Positions 8,772 through 17,763 of a stretch of DNA of 64,000 nt are shown in pieces. Each line of letters begins with the position of its first letter. The first letter of the stretch is position 1. The position numbers and the translations under genes were made by a program. The stretch is from Polyangia bacterium. Lineage in GTDB: Bacteria > Myxococcota_A > Polyangia > Nannocystales > Nannocystaceae. The stretch lies in contig JAUIKS010000016.1 in assembly GCA_030430565.1 (NCBI GenBank), positions 186,001-250,000 of the forward strand. Reading direction: 5' to 3'. The notes beneath the pieces were generated by a model, which did not search any database, was not told the origin of the DNA, and saw only the letters and a list, made by a program, of their open reading frames with translations.

Positions 8772-9344
8772 TCACTCGAGGCCCCAGCGCGGGTCGAGCT
8801 CGAAATTGGCGAACAGGCTCGCGCGGTTCTCCTCGATCGGCCGCACGCTCACGTAGCCGGGCTCAAAGCCGGTCGCGCGCAGGCCGAAGGGCGCGAAGGT
8901 CCCGGTGATGTCCAGCGCGCGCGCGGTCGGCCACACGATCGCCACGCGCGTGCGCAGCTCGCCGCGGCACAGCGTGTGGATCGCGGTGAAGAGCTGCGAC
9001 AGGCGCACCAAGGTGAAGGGCGGATCGCTGAGGACCAGGTCGGGCAGCTCGGGCAGCGGGCTCGGGCGATAGAGGTCCCAGCGCGTGAAGCCAGGGAGCT
9101 GGGCGAAGCGCGCGTCGACATCGAGCAGCTTCACGGCGCGACCGCGGCGCGCGAGCTCGCGGGCGACCATGGGCACGCAGAGGCACACGGGGCGCGCGTG
9201 GGCGTCGACCATGTCGGCCAGCCGAGCGACGGTCGGGCGATCGAAGAAGTACTGCTCGCGCTGGTGGTCCTCGTCGACGCGATCCGGGATCGGGGCGGAG
9301 GCCGGGGGGGTGCTTGGCTGCTTCGATCTTCGTCGCCGCGACAT
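8772..9344 (-). CDS. Probable N6-adenine/lysine methyltransferase-like (pfam10237 type)
   Basis: About 190 residues. After a basic N-terminus the protein has QYFFDRPTVARLAD (residues 31-44), a CVPMVARELARRG segment, LLDVDARFA, and the catalytic-looking SDPPF (106-110). This order matches the eukaryotic EEF1AKMT1 / N6-adenine-Mlase family (pfam10237), whose motif IV is DPPF/Y. The classical SAM-binding glycine motif is not obvious, as is also true for that family. The start at ATG 9344 (MSRRRRSKQ) avoids a 73-residue Arg-rich leader. Function is inferred; either a nucleic acid or a protein lysine could be the substrate. Divergent from the cytochrome gene. Confidence 0.6.
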   Translation of the reverse strand: MSRRRRSKQPSTPPASAPIPDRVDEDHQREQYFFDRPTVARLADMVDAHARPVCLCVPMVARELARRGRAVKLLDVDARFAQLPGFTRWDLYRPSPLPELPDLVLSDPPFTLVRLSQLFTAIHTLCRGELRTRVAIVWPTARALDITGTFAPFGLRATGFEPGYVSVRPIEENRASLFANFELDPRWGLE

Positions 9345-9541
9345 GGGTGCTCCCGCGGTCGATGGTACGCGGTTTCGACGGCGTGAAGAGATTTTCTTCG
9401 GCGCGCGCGCGCGTTTCGAAAATTCTCGCGCTCGCTCGAGTTTGCACCGGCGCGGCGCGTAAGGAGGCGGCGCCTCGGGTCCCGGACAGACAGCGGCGAA
9501 CGACACCGCGAACGACAGCTCCGTCCACACCGAGCGAGAGA

Positions 9542-9937
9542 ATGAACATGACCAAAGTGACACGTATCAAGTACGGCCTGATCCTCACGCTGCTCGCCGC
9601 GGCGTTCACCGTCGGGGTCGCCTGCGATCAGGACGACGACGGCGACGAGGAGGGCGATGAGCTGGCGCAGGTCGACTGCGACGCGGTCGAGGTCCCGCGC
9701 TTCGAGGACATGAGCGCGATCTGGAATTCCTGCGTCGGCTGTCACTCGTCGACGCTCACGGGCGACGCGCGTCAGGGGGCGCCTCGGGACTTTGACTACG
9801 ACTCCCACGAGGCCGCGACGCTCGACCCCTTCGAGACCGCGGAGGTCGTGATCGAGGACGAGATGCCGCCGTCGGCCCCGCTGAGCGATGAGGCGAAGGA
9901 GCAGCTGAGCATCTGGGCGCAGTGCGGCACGCCCTAG
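9542..9937 (+). CDS. Small mono-haem c-type cytochrome lipoprotein
   Basis: A 131-residue exported protein. Residues 1-28 are a signal with a probable lipid-modified Cys (GVACDQ), followed by an acidic spacer (DDDGDEEGDE). A single haem-binding motif CVGCH occupies residues 64-68, and the likely axial methionine is in EDEMPPS (M108). The C-terminal EQLSIWAQCG resembles the end of planctomycete/myxobacterial cytochrome domains. It should act as a periplasmic electron carrier. The haem motif is clear, the partner is not. Confidence 0.75.
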   Translation: MNMTKVTRIKYGLILTLLAAAFTVGVACDQDDDGDEEGDELAQVDCDAVEVPRFEDMSAIWNSCVGCHSSTLTGDARQGAPRDFDYDSHEAATLDPFETAEVVIEDEMPPSAPLSDEAKEQLSIWAQCGTP

Positions 9938-9940
9938 ACG

Positions 9941-9966
9941 AGCCGCGCGCGAGGGCGCGCGCGGCT
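9941..9966 (+). terminator. GC hairpin after cytochrome gene
   Basis: A perfect 10-bp inverted repeat (AGCCGCGCGC, loop GAGGGC, GCGCGCGGCT) begins four bases after the cytochrome stop codon. There is no T-run, so it may be an attenuating or Rho-assisted terminator. Confidence 0.45.
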
Positions 9967-10446
9967 GCACGCTCGACGAGCTGCGCGCGCCCGATTCCGA
10001 GATGCTCATTCGACCATGAGCAACAGCTCGAGCTCCCGCGGGCGCCCGCCCGCGCCGCTTCGCGACGCCCCGCGGCGCGCGAAGGCGCGGTGAATCTCGG
10101 CGGGCCGCTCGTGGTACGCGAGCGTGCGCGGGCCGACGAGATCTCGAGGAGCGCGGGGCGATACGCCTCGTCACAGGAGTTTCGCCCCGTGACCGCAAGC
10201 ATTGCTCGCCGCGGCGTGGGCTCGGCGGGCGGCGTGAGCGAGGCAGATGTCCACGCCCCGGCGCGGAGGCGTCGCGCGCGGGGCAGGACTCTACATTCTG
10301 TTTGTAAAGACAGGTTCATGTGGGTCGCCTCGCCCCACGTGCACCTGCATCAAAGTTAATGTTCGGGGACGTGGCCCGAGCGCGGCGTTTTCGCTACGAT
10401 GTCAACACGCCCGCGCGGCGTGTTGGTGACGAAGGGAGGCGACGTG
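9967..10446. other. Intergenic region without a supported gene
   Basis: About 480 bp between the cytochrome and the TerB-like gene. Overlapping open frames on both strands have Arg/Ala-rich, low-complexity translations and no family signature, so I do not call any of them. Around 10290-10360 the base composition drops (tctacattctgtttgtaaag), which may mark the promoter of the next gene, but I cannot assign -35/-10 boxes with confidence. Confidence 0.4.
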
Positions 10447-10869
10447 ATGTCCAGCGTGCTCAGCTTGCAGATGTTGTATCGAGTCAGCTACCTGTTCGTG
10501 GCCTTCGCTCGCCTGCAGGCGGGCGCGCGCGCGGCGGCCCGCGAGGCGACGATGCGCGCGCGAGTCGAGCGCTGGCTCACCGGGCCGCACGCGGGGCGGC
10601 TCGAGGAGGTCGTCGGCGAGGGTGAGCGGATGCTCGCGATGTACGGCTTCGAAGGCGCGGCGCGGCGGGCCGCCTATCGTCACGCCTTCATGCTGTGCAC
10701 CGCGCTCACGGCTCACCAGCGCCGGGACTTCGTCACCGACCTCGTGGCGATCGCCGACGCCGGCGGCGGCTCGAGCGAGGCCGAGGTCGCGTTCATCACC
10801 ATGATCTTGCGCGTGTTCGGGATCGGCGAGCACGAGGCCGTCGAGGGCGCGCGCGCCAGCGTCGCGTAG
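10447..10869 (+). CDS. TerB-like helical protein
   Basis: About 140 residues, all-helical in appearance. The C-terminal part (RDFVTDLVAIADAGGG...EAEVAFITMILRVFGI) resembles the TerB/tellurite-resistance fold pattern of an acidic helix-loop-helix (LVAIAxADG...E..). A good ribosome site (gggagg) precedes ATG 10447, which I prefer over the upstream ATG at 10399. It is predicted to be cytoplasmic. The family assignment is tentative and no function is proposed. Confidence 0.5.
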   Translation: MSSVLSLQMLYRVSYLFVAFARLQAGARAAAREATMRARVERWLTGPHAGRLEEVVGEGERMLAMYGFEGAARRAAYRHAFMLCTALTAHQRRDFVTDLVAIADAGGGSSEAEVAFITMILRVFGIGEHEAVEGARASVA

Positions 10870-11090
10870 GCACGTCGCTACGAGCCGGCGCTCGGGGGGG
10901 GCCAGCGCCTCAGCGACCGCTGACGACGCCGGAGCGCGGAGCGTCGGTGGCCGCGTCTCGATCAGCGTGACCCGATCGCCAGGTCGGAGGATCCCCTCGA
11001 GCAGCTCGAGCCCGCCGCAGGAAGCCGCGCGCGCGCAGGAGGCTCTTGACGCGCGCGCGCGCGCCGGACCGGAACTTCGCGGGCGCGACG

Positions 11091-12275
11091 GTGTCTCGGC
11101 CCACGGTGCCTGTTCGCGCGTTCCTCGTCCCGCTGCTCCTGTGCGCAGCGTGTGCGCCGGTCGGCGTCGCCGCGCCGGAGGAGTACGAGGACGAGCCCGC
11201 GCTCCCGGAGCGCGAGTCGATCGCGCCGTTGCTCGCGACCCAGCCGCCAGCCGACGACGCGATCGCGCGCTCGAGCCAGCCGTGGTCCTGGCTCCACTCG
11301 CGCGGCGCCGGCGGCGATTGGCTCACGCCGGGCGCGGGCGGGACCTCGACAGAATTGGTGAACTCGCCGCGCCGCTTCGTAGCATGGCGAGAAGGACATG
11401 TTGTTTGGGTTCGCCGCGAGCAGCTCGACCGCGCGGAGCGAGTCGTGAGCACGCAGTGGTCGCGTCGACTCGGCGAAGACGCGGTGAGCGAGCCCGTCGT
11501 GCTCTCGCTGCCCGCCCCGCCGGACCCCGTTCCGCCGCTGGTCGCGTACCGCGTCGCCGGCGGATACGCGCTGCACGCCCTCACGCGCGAGGGCGCGCCG
11601 CGCTGGACAGCTCGCGTGTCCGATCCAGAGCTGGTGGCGCCGGTCGAGCTCCAGCTCGACTTCGGCTACGGGAGCTGGAAGGGCGAGCGCCTCGTTGTTT
11701 ACAACCGCGGGCCGGCGAGCGCGTTTCTCGACGAGGTGGAGATCGCCGGGGGACGCGTGCACGCGCGGGCGCGGGTCGACGTGCACGCGCTCCATGACCA
11801 GTTTCCCGCGAACGTCACCGACGCGGTCGCCGATCGCCCTCTGTGGCGCGAGTGGTCGGGCGCCGATGGTGACTACGCCGTCCGCGTCGAGGCCGGGGCC
11901 TATCACCTCATCGCCCGCGACGCCGCGGGCGACGAGCGCTGGCGCGCGCGCGTCGACGAGGTGGAGCATCCCGGCTTCGGTCGCTTCGCGCTGCTCGAGC
12001 ACGGCGAGCTCATCGCGCTCGCGCTCACGAATCGAAGCGTCTCGATGGCGACGATCTACGGCCTTCGCCGCGAGGGCGGCGCGGTCGTGTCAAAGGTCAA
12101 TTTTGGAGGCGTCGGCGCCGGGTGGTTTCGGTTCTACGACCACGCCCTCGAGCTCGCGCCGGGCCCCGGCGCGCGGGTGATCGCGGTCGGGCGCGGGATG
12201 ATCGGGAGCTACGTCGCCGTGATCATGCTCGACCGCGGGGTGCTGCTGGGTCAAGAGACATGGCGTCACGGCTAG
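11091..12275 (+). CDS. Hypothetical lipoprotein
   Basis: No ATG start exists in this frame. Candidates are TTG 11046, GTG 11091 and GTG 11106; the last two place a normal lipoprotein signal (VPVRAFLVPLLLCAACAP) at the N-terminus, and I chose 11091. The mature protein of about 370 residues is rich in beta-type segments (VVWVRREQLDRAERV, PPLVAYRVAGGYALHAL) and has no recognisable domain; a propeller is possible. It converges on the SDR gene with a 21-bp gap. Confidence 0.6.
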   Translation: MSRPTVPVRAFLVPLLLCAACAPVGVAAPEEYEDEPALPERESIAPLLATQPPADDAIARSSQPWSWLHSRGAGGDWLTPGAGGTSTELVNSPRRFVAWREGHVVWVRREQLDRAERVVSTQWSRRLGEDAVSEPVVLSLPAPPDPVPPLVAYRVAGGYALHALTREGAPRWTARVSDPELVAPVELQLDFGYGSWKGERLVVYNRGPASAFLDEVEIAGGRVHARARVDVHALHDQFPANVTDAVADRPLWREWSGADGDYAVRVEAGAYHLIARDAAGDERWRARVDEVEHPGFGRFALLEHGELIALALTNRSVSMATIYGLRREGGAVVSKVNFGGVGAGWFRFYDHALELAPGPGARVIAVGRGMIGSYVAVIMLDRGVLLGQETWRHG

Positions 12276-12296
12276 GCCGCGGACGACCCCGGCTCG

Positions 12297-12986
12297 CTAC
12301 CCGTGGTTCTTCGTGATCGCGTCGCGCTCGGTGTAGAGCGACCAGAAGCTCTCGGCGATCGCGGCGGGGTCGAGGCCGTCGCCGCGCTGGTCGAAGGCGG
12401 AGCCCTTGACCAGGCCGAGGACGACGATCGAGCCGACGAAGATCCCGTCGGGCTTGAGCTTGTGGTGGAGCAGGTGCGTGAGCTTGTGCTGGGCGGCCTT
12501 GATGAGGCCCAGCCCCATGGTGTTCCACTGCACGATCATCTTGTCGACGTGCTCGTTGTAGAAGGCGAAGCCGCCGCCGGTGATCAACACGGCGGCGTCG
12601 TCCTGCGACGCGAGGTCGGCGCGCGCGGCCTGGACCGCCGCGAGCGCGCCGACCACACCGACGTCGAAGCAGGTGCGCAGCTCGGCGGGGGAGGCGGTCA
12701 TGAGGTCGCCCGCCGTCGGCGCGTAGGCGTTCCAGTGGATCGTGGTGACGGGCCCGAGCTGGGCGCGCACGTCGGCGATGAGCTGGGTGACCGCGGCGGC
12801 GTCGCCGAGGTCGCAGGGGAAGGCGCGAGCGGTGACGCCGGCCTCGCGGAGGGCGGCCGCGCCGGCGCTGAGGCGCGCCTCGTTGCGCGCGACGAGGGCC
12901 ACCTGAAAGCCCTCGGCGCCGAACCTCCGCGCGAGCGCAGACGAGATGCCAGGGCCGTACCCACAGACGACGAGCGTGCGTGCCAT
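12297..12986 (-). CDS. Atypical short-chain dehydrogenase/reductase
   Basis: A 229-residue Rossmann protein. The cofactor loop is present in variant form (CGYGPGISSALARRF, residues 8-22), followed by ALVARNEARL and the acidic turn FPCDLGD, the SDR cofactor-binding features. After strand beta-5 (AAVLITGGGFAFYNE) the usual YxxxK is missing: the region reads VQWNTMGLGLIKAAQ, with Trp/Asn where Tyr would be. It may bind NAD(P) without standard SDR chemistry, or use another general base. Transcribed divergently from the halogenase-like gene. Confidence 0.75.
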   Translation of the reverse strand: MARTLVVCGYGPGISSALARRFGAEGFQVALVARNEARLSAGAAALREAGVTARAFPCDLGDAAAVTQLIADVRAQLGPVTTIHWNAYAPTAGDLMTASPAELRTCFDVGVVGALAAVQAARADLASQDDAAVLITGGGFAFYNEHVDKMIVQWNTMGLGLIKAAQHKLTHLLHHKLKPDGIFVGSIVVLGLVKGSAFDQRGDGLDPAAIAESFWSLYTERDAITKNHG

Positions 12987-13150
12987 GGGGCGAAGCTACC
13001 ACGCGCTCGAGACCGGTTTCGCGCCGGCCGCTCCGCGGCGCGAGCGCCGAGCTGCGTCGTCGGCGAGGTCGCGCGCCCCTCGTCTACGCGAGCACGCTCG
13101 CGGCGCGATTTTGCCGTGACCCGTGCACTCGCGCTACGGTCCCGCTTGCC

Positions 13151-14935
13151 ATGCGCGGAGCCGATCGCGATGAGTTTGATGTCGCCATCTGTGGCGGCGG
13201 GATGGCGGGGCTGACGCTCGCGCTGCAGCTCCGCCGCCAGCAGCCCGAGCGCTCGGTCGTCGTGCTCGAGCGTCAGCCGGGCCCGCTGCCCGAGGCCTGT
13301 CACAAGGTCGGCGAGTCGACGGTCGAGATCGGGGCGCACTACCTCGGCGACATCCTCGGCCTCGACGCGTACCTGCGCGAGCACCACTTGGTGAAGAACG
13401 GGCTGCGCTACTTCGTCGGCGACGCGCACGGCCCGGTGCACGCGCGCACCGAGATCGGCCCGCCGGAGCTGCCAAAAATCCCGGCCTACCAGCTCGACCG
13501 TGGGCGCTTTGAGCAGCACCTGCGGGCGCGGGTCTCGGCCGAGGGCGTCACGCTGATCGAGGGCGCGGTCGTCCAAGCGCTTCGGCTCGCCGAGCGCGAT
13601 GGGGCTCCGCACGCCGTCGAGTACGAGCGCGCGGGGGCGCGGGCGCGGGCGCGCTGTCGGTGGTTGATCGACGCGACCGGTCGACGGGGGCTGCTCCAGC
13701 GCGGCATGGGGCTGCGCCGCGCGTCGCCCCACACGGCGAGCGCGGCGTGGTTTCGTGTCCGCGCGCGCGTCGACATCAAGGACTTCGTCGCCGCCGAGCG
13801 AGAGGACTGGCACGCCCGCGACCGCGAGCACATCCGCTACCTCTCGACCGTGCACTTCATGGGCGCCGGCTACTGGGTCTGGATCATCCCGCTGGCGAGC
13901 GGCTACACGAGCCTCGGGATCGTCACCGACGAGGCGCTCCACCCGCTGCGCGACTACTCGCGCCGCGAGACCGCGCGCGCGTGGCTACAGCGGCACGAGC
14001 CGCGCGTGGCCGAGCAGATCGCGACGCTCGAATTCGAAGACTTCCACGCGCTGCGCGATTACAGCTATCTCTCGAGTCAGGTGTTCTCGGCGCGGCGCTG
14101 GGCCTGCGTCGGCGAGGCGGCGCTGTTCGTCGACCCCTTCTACAGCCCCGGCGCGGACTTCTTGGCCATGAGCAACTGCTACGCGGCCCAGCTGATCGCC
14201 GAGGACTTCGCCGGCGAGCTGCGCGAGGACCGGGTCGCGGCGATGAACCGCTTCTTCACCGAGGCGGCCGAGACCTTCGTGCTCATCTACGCCGACAAGT
14301 ACAAGCTGTTCGGGCGGCCGCGCGTGGCGGCGGCCAAGATCTACTGGGACAACCTGGTGTACTGGGGCTTCGTCGCGCAGCACTTCTTCCAGGGCCTGCA
14401 CCTGCGCGCCGACGGCTTCGACGACGAGATCTTCGCGCTCGCCGAGGAGTTCCGCGGGCTCCACCGGCGCGTGCAGGGCCTGCTCGAGCTGTGGGCGCGC
14501 TACTCGGCGGAGACCTGGGAGCGCCCAGCCGTCACGCTGCCGCAGATCCCGTCGTACCTCGCCTCGCTGCACCGGGACCTCGGCACGCCGAAGGATCGGG
14601 CGCGCACGCTCGAGGACATGCGCGCGGTGATCGAGGAGGCGAGGGCCTTCGGTCGCGAGCTGTTTCTGCGGGCGCTGTTCGAGGCCGGCCCCGAGCGCGC
14701 CGAGCAGCTGCGCGCGGCCGATTACCCCGCGTGGGGTCCGCCGATCAACCTCGATCGCTTTGACCCGGCCCGGTGCGCGAGTCGACGCGCGCGCCTCAAG
14801 ACGCTGCCCGCCAGCGGCCGCGAGCTCGAGCGCTGCTTCGGGCGGCTGCGCTTCGAGCACGCGGATCCGTCCATGGAGGAGCTGCTCGCGCGGGCGGGCG
14901 CGCTCCCCGGGCGCGCTCCCCGGGCGAGGGCGTAG
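13151..14935 (+). CDS. Flavin-dependent halogenase-like FAD monooxygenase
   Basis: A 594-residue flavoprotein. The FAD-binding CGGGMAG is at residues 14-20, ERQPGP at 40-45, and the halogenase GES motif in HKVGESTVEI (51-60). The halogenase W-x-W-x-I-P signature appears as YWVWIIPL at about 240, and FVDPFYSPG at about 326-335 is the FAD/chloride-loop region. Known relatives install Cl or Br on aromatic or aliphatic natural products using FADH2, O2 and halide. The C-terminal 200 residues (helical, from about 390) are longer than in minimal halogenases. No biosynthetic cluster surrounds it, so the substrate is unknown and a non-halogenating oxygenase is possible. Start ATG 13151 replaces a longer Arg-rich frame. 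Confidence 0.75.
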   Translation: MRGADRDEFDVAICGGGMAGLTLALQLRRQQPERSVVVLERQPGPLPEACHKVGESTVEIGAHYLGDILGLDAYLREHHLVKNGLRYFVGDAHGPVHARTEIGPPELPKIPAYQLDRGRFEQHLRARVSAEGVTLIEGAVVQALRLAERDGAPHAVEYERAGARARARCRWLIDATGRRGLLQRGMGLRRASPHTASAAWFRVRARVDIKDFVAAEREDWHARDREHIRYLSTVHFMGAGYWVWIIPLASGYTSLGIVTDEALHPLRDYSRRETARAWLQRHEPRVAEQIATLEFEDFHALRDYSYLSSQVFSARRWACVGEAALFVDPFYSPGADFLAMSNCYAAQLIAEDFAGELREDRVAAMNRFFTEAAETFVLIYADKYKLFGRPRVAAAKIYWDNLVYWGFVAQHFFQGLHLRADGFDDEIFALAEEFRGLHRRVQGLLELWARYSAETWERPAVTLPQIPSYLASLHRDLGTPKDRARTLEDMRAVIEEARAFGRELFLRALFEAGPERAEQLRAADYPAWGPPINLDRFDPARCASRRARLKTLPASGRELERCFGRLRFEHADPSMEELLARAGALPGRAPRARA

Positions 14936-15118
14936 CGAGCCCGCGCAGGGGGTTGAGACATGTCTAAGCAGACATGCCTATGGGCGCGCGTCGAGACGCG
15001 CCCCCGCGAGGCCGAGCACGCGGCGTGGAGCTGGTCCGGCGCGCGACGTCGCCGCTCGACGGGCGGCGGCGCGAGGGTCGCTTTCCAATCCTCGGGATCC
15101 GTGGCAGTCAGGGGGGCG

Positions 15119-16246
15119 ATGATCCCCCGCGCGCGACTCGTCCAGCTCGCAGTGGTCGGCGGGATCACGTTCGCGGCGTCGCCGGCCCGGGCCGAGGCAC
15201 CCGCGAGCGACCCGTCGGTCGATGAGGGCGGCGAGGTTGACGGCGAGGTCGGCGACGCGGTCGGCGGCGAGGTCGGCGGCGAGCTCCCTGAAGCACGCTC
15301 TGGCGAGGCCGTGGGAGCGGGTGGAGAGGCGGCGGGTGGGGTCGTCGAGACGTCTGGCGAGGTGAGCGTCGAGAGCGACGCCGTGGACGCGGAGATCTTG
15401 GAGAACGGGCTGCGCGCGCGACTCGGTAGCGAGCTCGACGGCTGGCGCGTGCGGGTGCTGGACACACCCGATCCAGGCGCGGACGCCGAGCTCACGGTCG
15501 CGGTCGAGCTGCGCGCCCCTGACGGCCGCGCGCAGCGGCGCGCGCTGCCGAGCTCCCCGGGCGACCCGAGCGCGCGGGCGCGCGAGCTCGCCGCGAGCCT
15601 GGCGTTGATCATCCGCCAGACGGAGCTGCAGTCGACGGATCCAGGGCCGGAGGCCGCGCCCCCGGAGACCGCGCCCCCGGCGAAGCCCGAGGCGTCAGGG
15701 TGGCTCCACGGGCGCGGGTGGGTCGGTCTGGGTCCGGCGTTCAGCGTCGGCGCGCCGTCTGATCCCGCGGGCGGGGTGCAGCTGCGCGGCGGCGCCTGGT
15801 TCGTCTCCGATCATCTCCAGCCGCGCGCAGGGGTCACGTGGACGACGAGTCAGCAGGGCAGCGTCTCGCTCCACAGCGTGCGCGCCGGCGTCGGTCTCGC
15901 GGCCGGCGGGTCGATCGAGCGAGCGCGGGGCGGGGCGATCTGGATCGGCGCGAGCGCGCTGCCCCAGATCGCGCGGGTGATCGCGCAGGACGCCCGTCGC
16001 GCGGCGATCTGGAGCACGAGCACCGAGCTCGGGCTGCTCGTGCAGTACGTCGGCGGCCGCGCGCTCGTCGGGGCCCACGTCGGGGTCGAGCTCAACGCGC
16101 CCAGCGTCGTCGCCTACGGCAACCAGGACAACATCGAGTGGGGGACGGCGCGCTTCATCTTCGGGCTCACGATCGGCTTGGTCATGCCGCGGCGCGTCCG
16201 CGAGAGAGATGTCCAATCAACCAGATCCAGCGCCACGACTCAGTAA
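15119..16246 (+). CDS. Hypothetical exported protein, possible outer-membrane barrel
   Basis: Residues 1-26 are a signal peptide (MIPRARLVQLAVVGGITFAASPARAEA). Residues 27-75 are a Gly/Glu/Val low-complexity stretch. A periplasmic domain of about 100 residues follows (LDGWRVRVLDTPD... LAASLALIIRQTE), and then Gly-rich amphipathic strands in the C-terminal half (GWVGLGPAFSVGAP, RARGGAIWIGASALPQ, ARFIFGLTIGLVMP). This pattern is common in myxobacterial cell-envelope proteins that pair a TolB/secretin-like domain with a small barrel, but I cannot name the family. Confidence 0.6.
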   Translation: MIPRARLVQLAVVGGITFAASPARAEAPASDPSVDEGGEVDGEVGDAVGGEVGGELPEARSGEAVGAGGEAAGGVVETSGEVSVESDAVDAEILENGLRARLGSELDGWRVRVLDTPDPGADAELTVAVELRAPDGRAQRRALPSSPGDPSARARELAASLALIIRQTELQSTDPGPEAAPPETAPPAKPEASGWLHGRGWVGLGPAFSVGAPSDPAGGVQLRGGAWFVSDHLQPRAGVTWTTSQQGSVSLHSVRAGVGLAAGGSIERARGGAIWIGASALPQIARVIAQDARRAAIWSTSTELGLLVQYVGGRALVGAHVGVELNAPSVVAYGNQDNIEWGTARFIFGLTIGLVMPRRVRERDVQSTRSSATTQ

Positions 16247-16314
16247 TTATTTGGTGAACTAGCACGCGCGAAATACTGGGGTCCGCGCGCGTTGACTTTG
16301 CTAGCTTCGCCGGC

Positions 16315-17763
16315 ATGCGACACGGATTTGTCGAGAGCCTGACAGGAGCCCTGGCCGTCGCCGCGCTCATCACCGCCGGCTGTGGAGACGACAGCGCGGG
16401 GGAGACGGACGCCGCCAGCGGGAGCGGCAGCTCGCAGGCGAGCGCGACCACGGACGCGTCGGCGACGACCGCCTCGACCGCGCCGGGCTCGACCGGCGCG
16501 ATGACGACGAGCGCGACCGAGGGGACCACCGGCGCGGTCTCGGCGAGCGACTCCAGCGGCGACAGCGAGTCCGACAGCGAGTCCGACAGCGAGTCCGACA
16601 GCGACGGGACCGGCGGGCAGACGACGGGCGAGAGCACGAGCGGCACGACCTCCGAGCCGACCGACAGCGACACGGACACCGACACGGACTCCGACACGGA
16701 CTCCGACACTGACACCGACACGGACACCGACACGGGCGGCTGCACGCCGGGCAGCGAGGGCTGCGAGTGTGACGGGGGCGCGTGTGACGACGGCCTCACC
16801 TGCGTCGACGGGATCTGCGGGGTGGTCGCGCCGGGCTGCGGCAACGGGATCGTCGATGACGGCGAGGCCTGCGACGACGGGCAGAACGGCGACCAGGACG
16901 ACGGCTGCACGGACCTGTGCGAGGAGCCGGCGTGCGGCGACGGCTTCGAACAGGCGAGCCTCGAGGAGGAGTGCGACGAGGGCAACGCCAACAGCAACAG
17001 CGGCGCGTGCACGCTGGCCTGCGAGGAGGCGTACTGCGGCGACTCGCTGGTGCAGCAGGGGGTCGAGGACTGCGACGACGGCAACGCGAACAACGCCGAC
17101 GCCTGCGTCAGCTGCAGCGACGCGACCTGCGGGGATGGCCAGGTCTGGGCGGGCGTCGAGGAGTGCGACGACGGCAACAACAACGACGATGACGACTGCG
17201 CCAACAACTGCATGATCAACCAGCCGCTCGGCATGGACGCCTGCGGCTACCCCGAGGACGGCCCGTGGATCCAGATCAGCTACGTGGGCAAGGCGGGGTA
17301 CCCGGCGACCAGCCCGACCTGGACCTACTCCAACACGCCCGGCTACGGCGAGGAGGAGTGGACGCACCCCAACTACAATTGGCCGGTGATCAACGCGCTC
17401 GGCGACATCCCCGTCGAGGGCGCCTACATCGGCGGCGCCGCGGTGATCGGCCCCGGTGACCGCCTGCGCTTGATGCTCGGCTTCCTGTCGCTGCAGAGCT
17501 ACGACTACGCGACGATCTGCGTCACCGGGCGCAGCATCTCGGTGGGCTCGCCCGTCTACGCCGATCTCTGGAACCCGCCGATGGGCTGCGGGGACGAGAT
17601 CACCCTGTCGAATTCGTGGGAGGTGCACACCGACGGCGTGAGCATCGGGCAGTGCTTCGTCCCGGGCGGATCGCTGCAGGCGGTCGAGGTCGACCCGACC
17701 GGCGGCAGCAACACGCTCGCGCTCCAGACCCTGCGCTTGACGCTACACGGCGCGGTCTATTGA
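16315..17763 (+). CDS. Lipoprotein with Asp/Ser/Thr spacer and myxobacterial Cys-rich repeats
   Basis: A 482-residue lipoprotein (lipobox ITAGC near residue 21). Residues 22-140 are a Ser/Thr/Asp/Glu spacer including tandem SDSE and TDTD units. Residues 141-160 are a CEC-type module. Residues 167-300 contain four units of the myxobacterial disulfide repeat (TIGR02232-like; CGNGIVDDGEACDDG, CGDGFEQ, CGDSLVQQGVEDCDDGN, CGDGQVWAGVEECDDGN). The C-terminal domain of about 180 residues is unrecognised. These repeats are typical of exported proteins in Myxococcota. Its 3' end overlaps the convergent carboxypeptidase gene by 7 bp. Confidence 0.82.
   Translation: MRHGFVESLTGALAVAALITAGCGDDSAGETDAASGSGSSQASATTDASATTASTAPGSTGAMTTSATEGTTGAVSASDSSGDSESDSESDSESDSDGTGGQTTGESTSGTTSEPTDSDTDTDTDSDTDSDTDTDTDTDTGGCTPGSEGCECDGGACDDGLTCVDGICGVVAPGCGNGIVDDGEACDDGQNGDQDDGCTDLCEEPACGDGFEQASLEEECDEGNANSNSGACTLACEEAYCGDSLVQQGVEDCDDGNANNADACVSCSDATCGDGQVWAGVEECDDGNNNDDDDCANNCMINQPLGMDACGYPEDGPWIQISYVGKAGYPATSPTWTYSNTPGYGEEEWTHPNYNWPVINALGDIPVEGAYIGGAAVIGPGDRLRLMLGFLSLQSYDYATICVTGRSISVGSPVYADLWNPPMGCGDEITLSNSWEVHTDGVSIGQCFVPGGSLQAVEVDPTGGSNTLALQTLRLTLHGAVY

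Noticed and set aside
9756..10319. 188-codon minus-strand frame over the 9.9-10.3 kb gap
   Set aside because: Overlaps the clear cytochrome gene and is Arg/Ser-rich without motifs.
16560..16740. Short tandem repeats (gacagcgagtcc, gacaccgacacg) considered as a CRISPR or minisatellite
   Set aside because: They are in frame inside a lipoprotein gene and encode Ser-Asp-Glu/Thr-Asp spacer; no spacer-repeat alternation.
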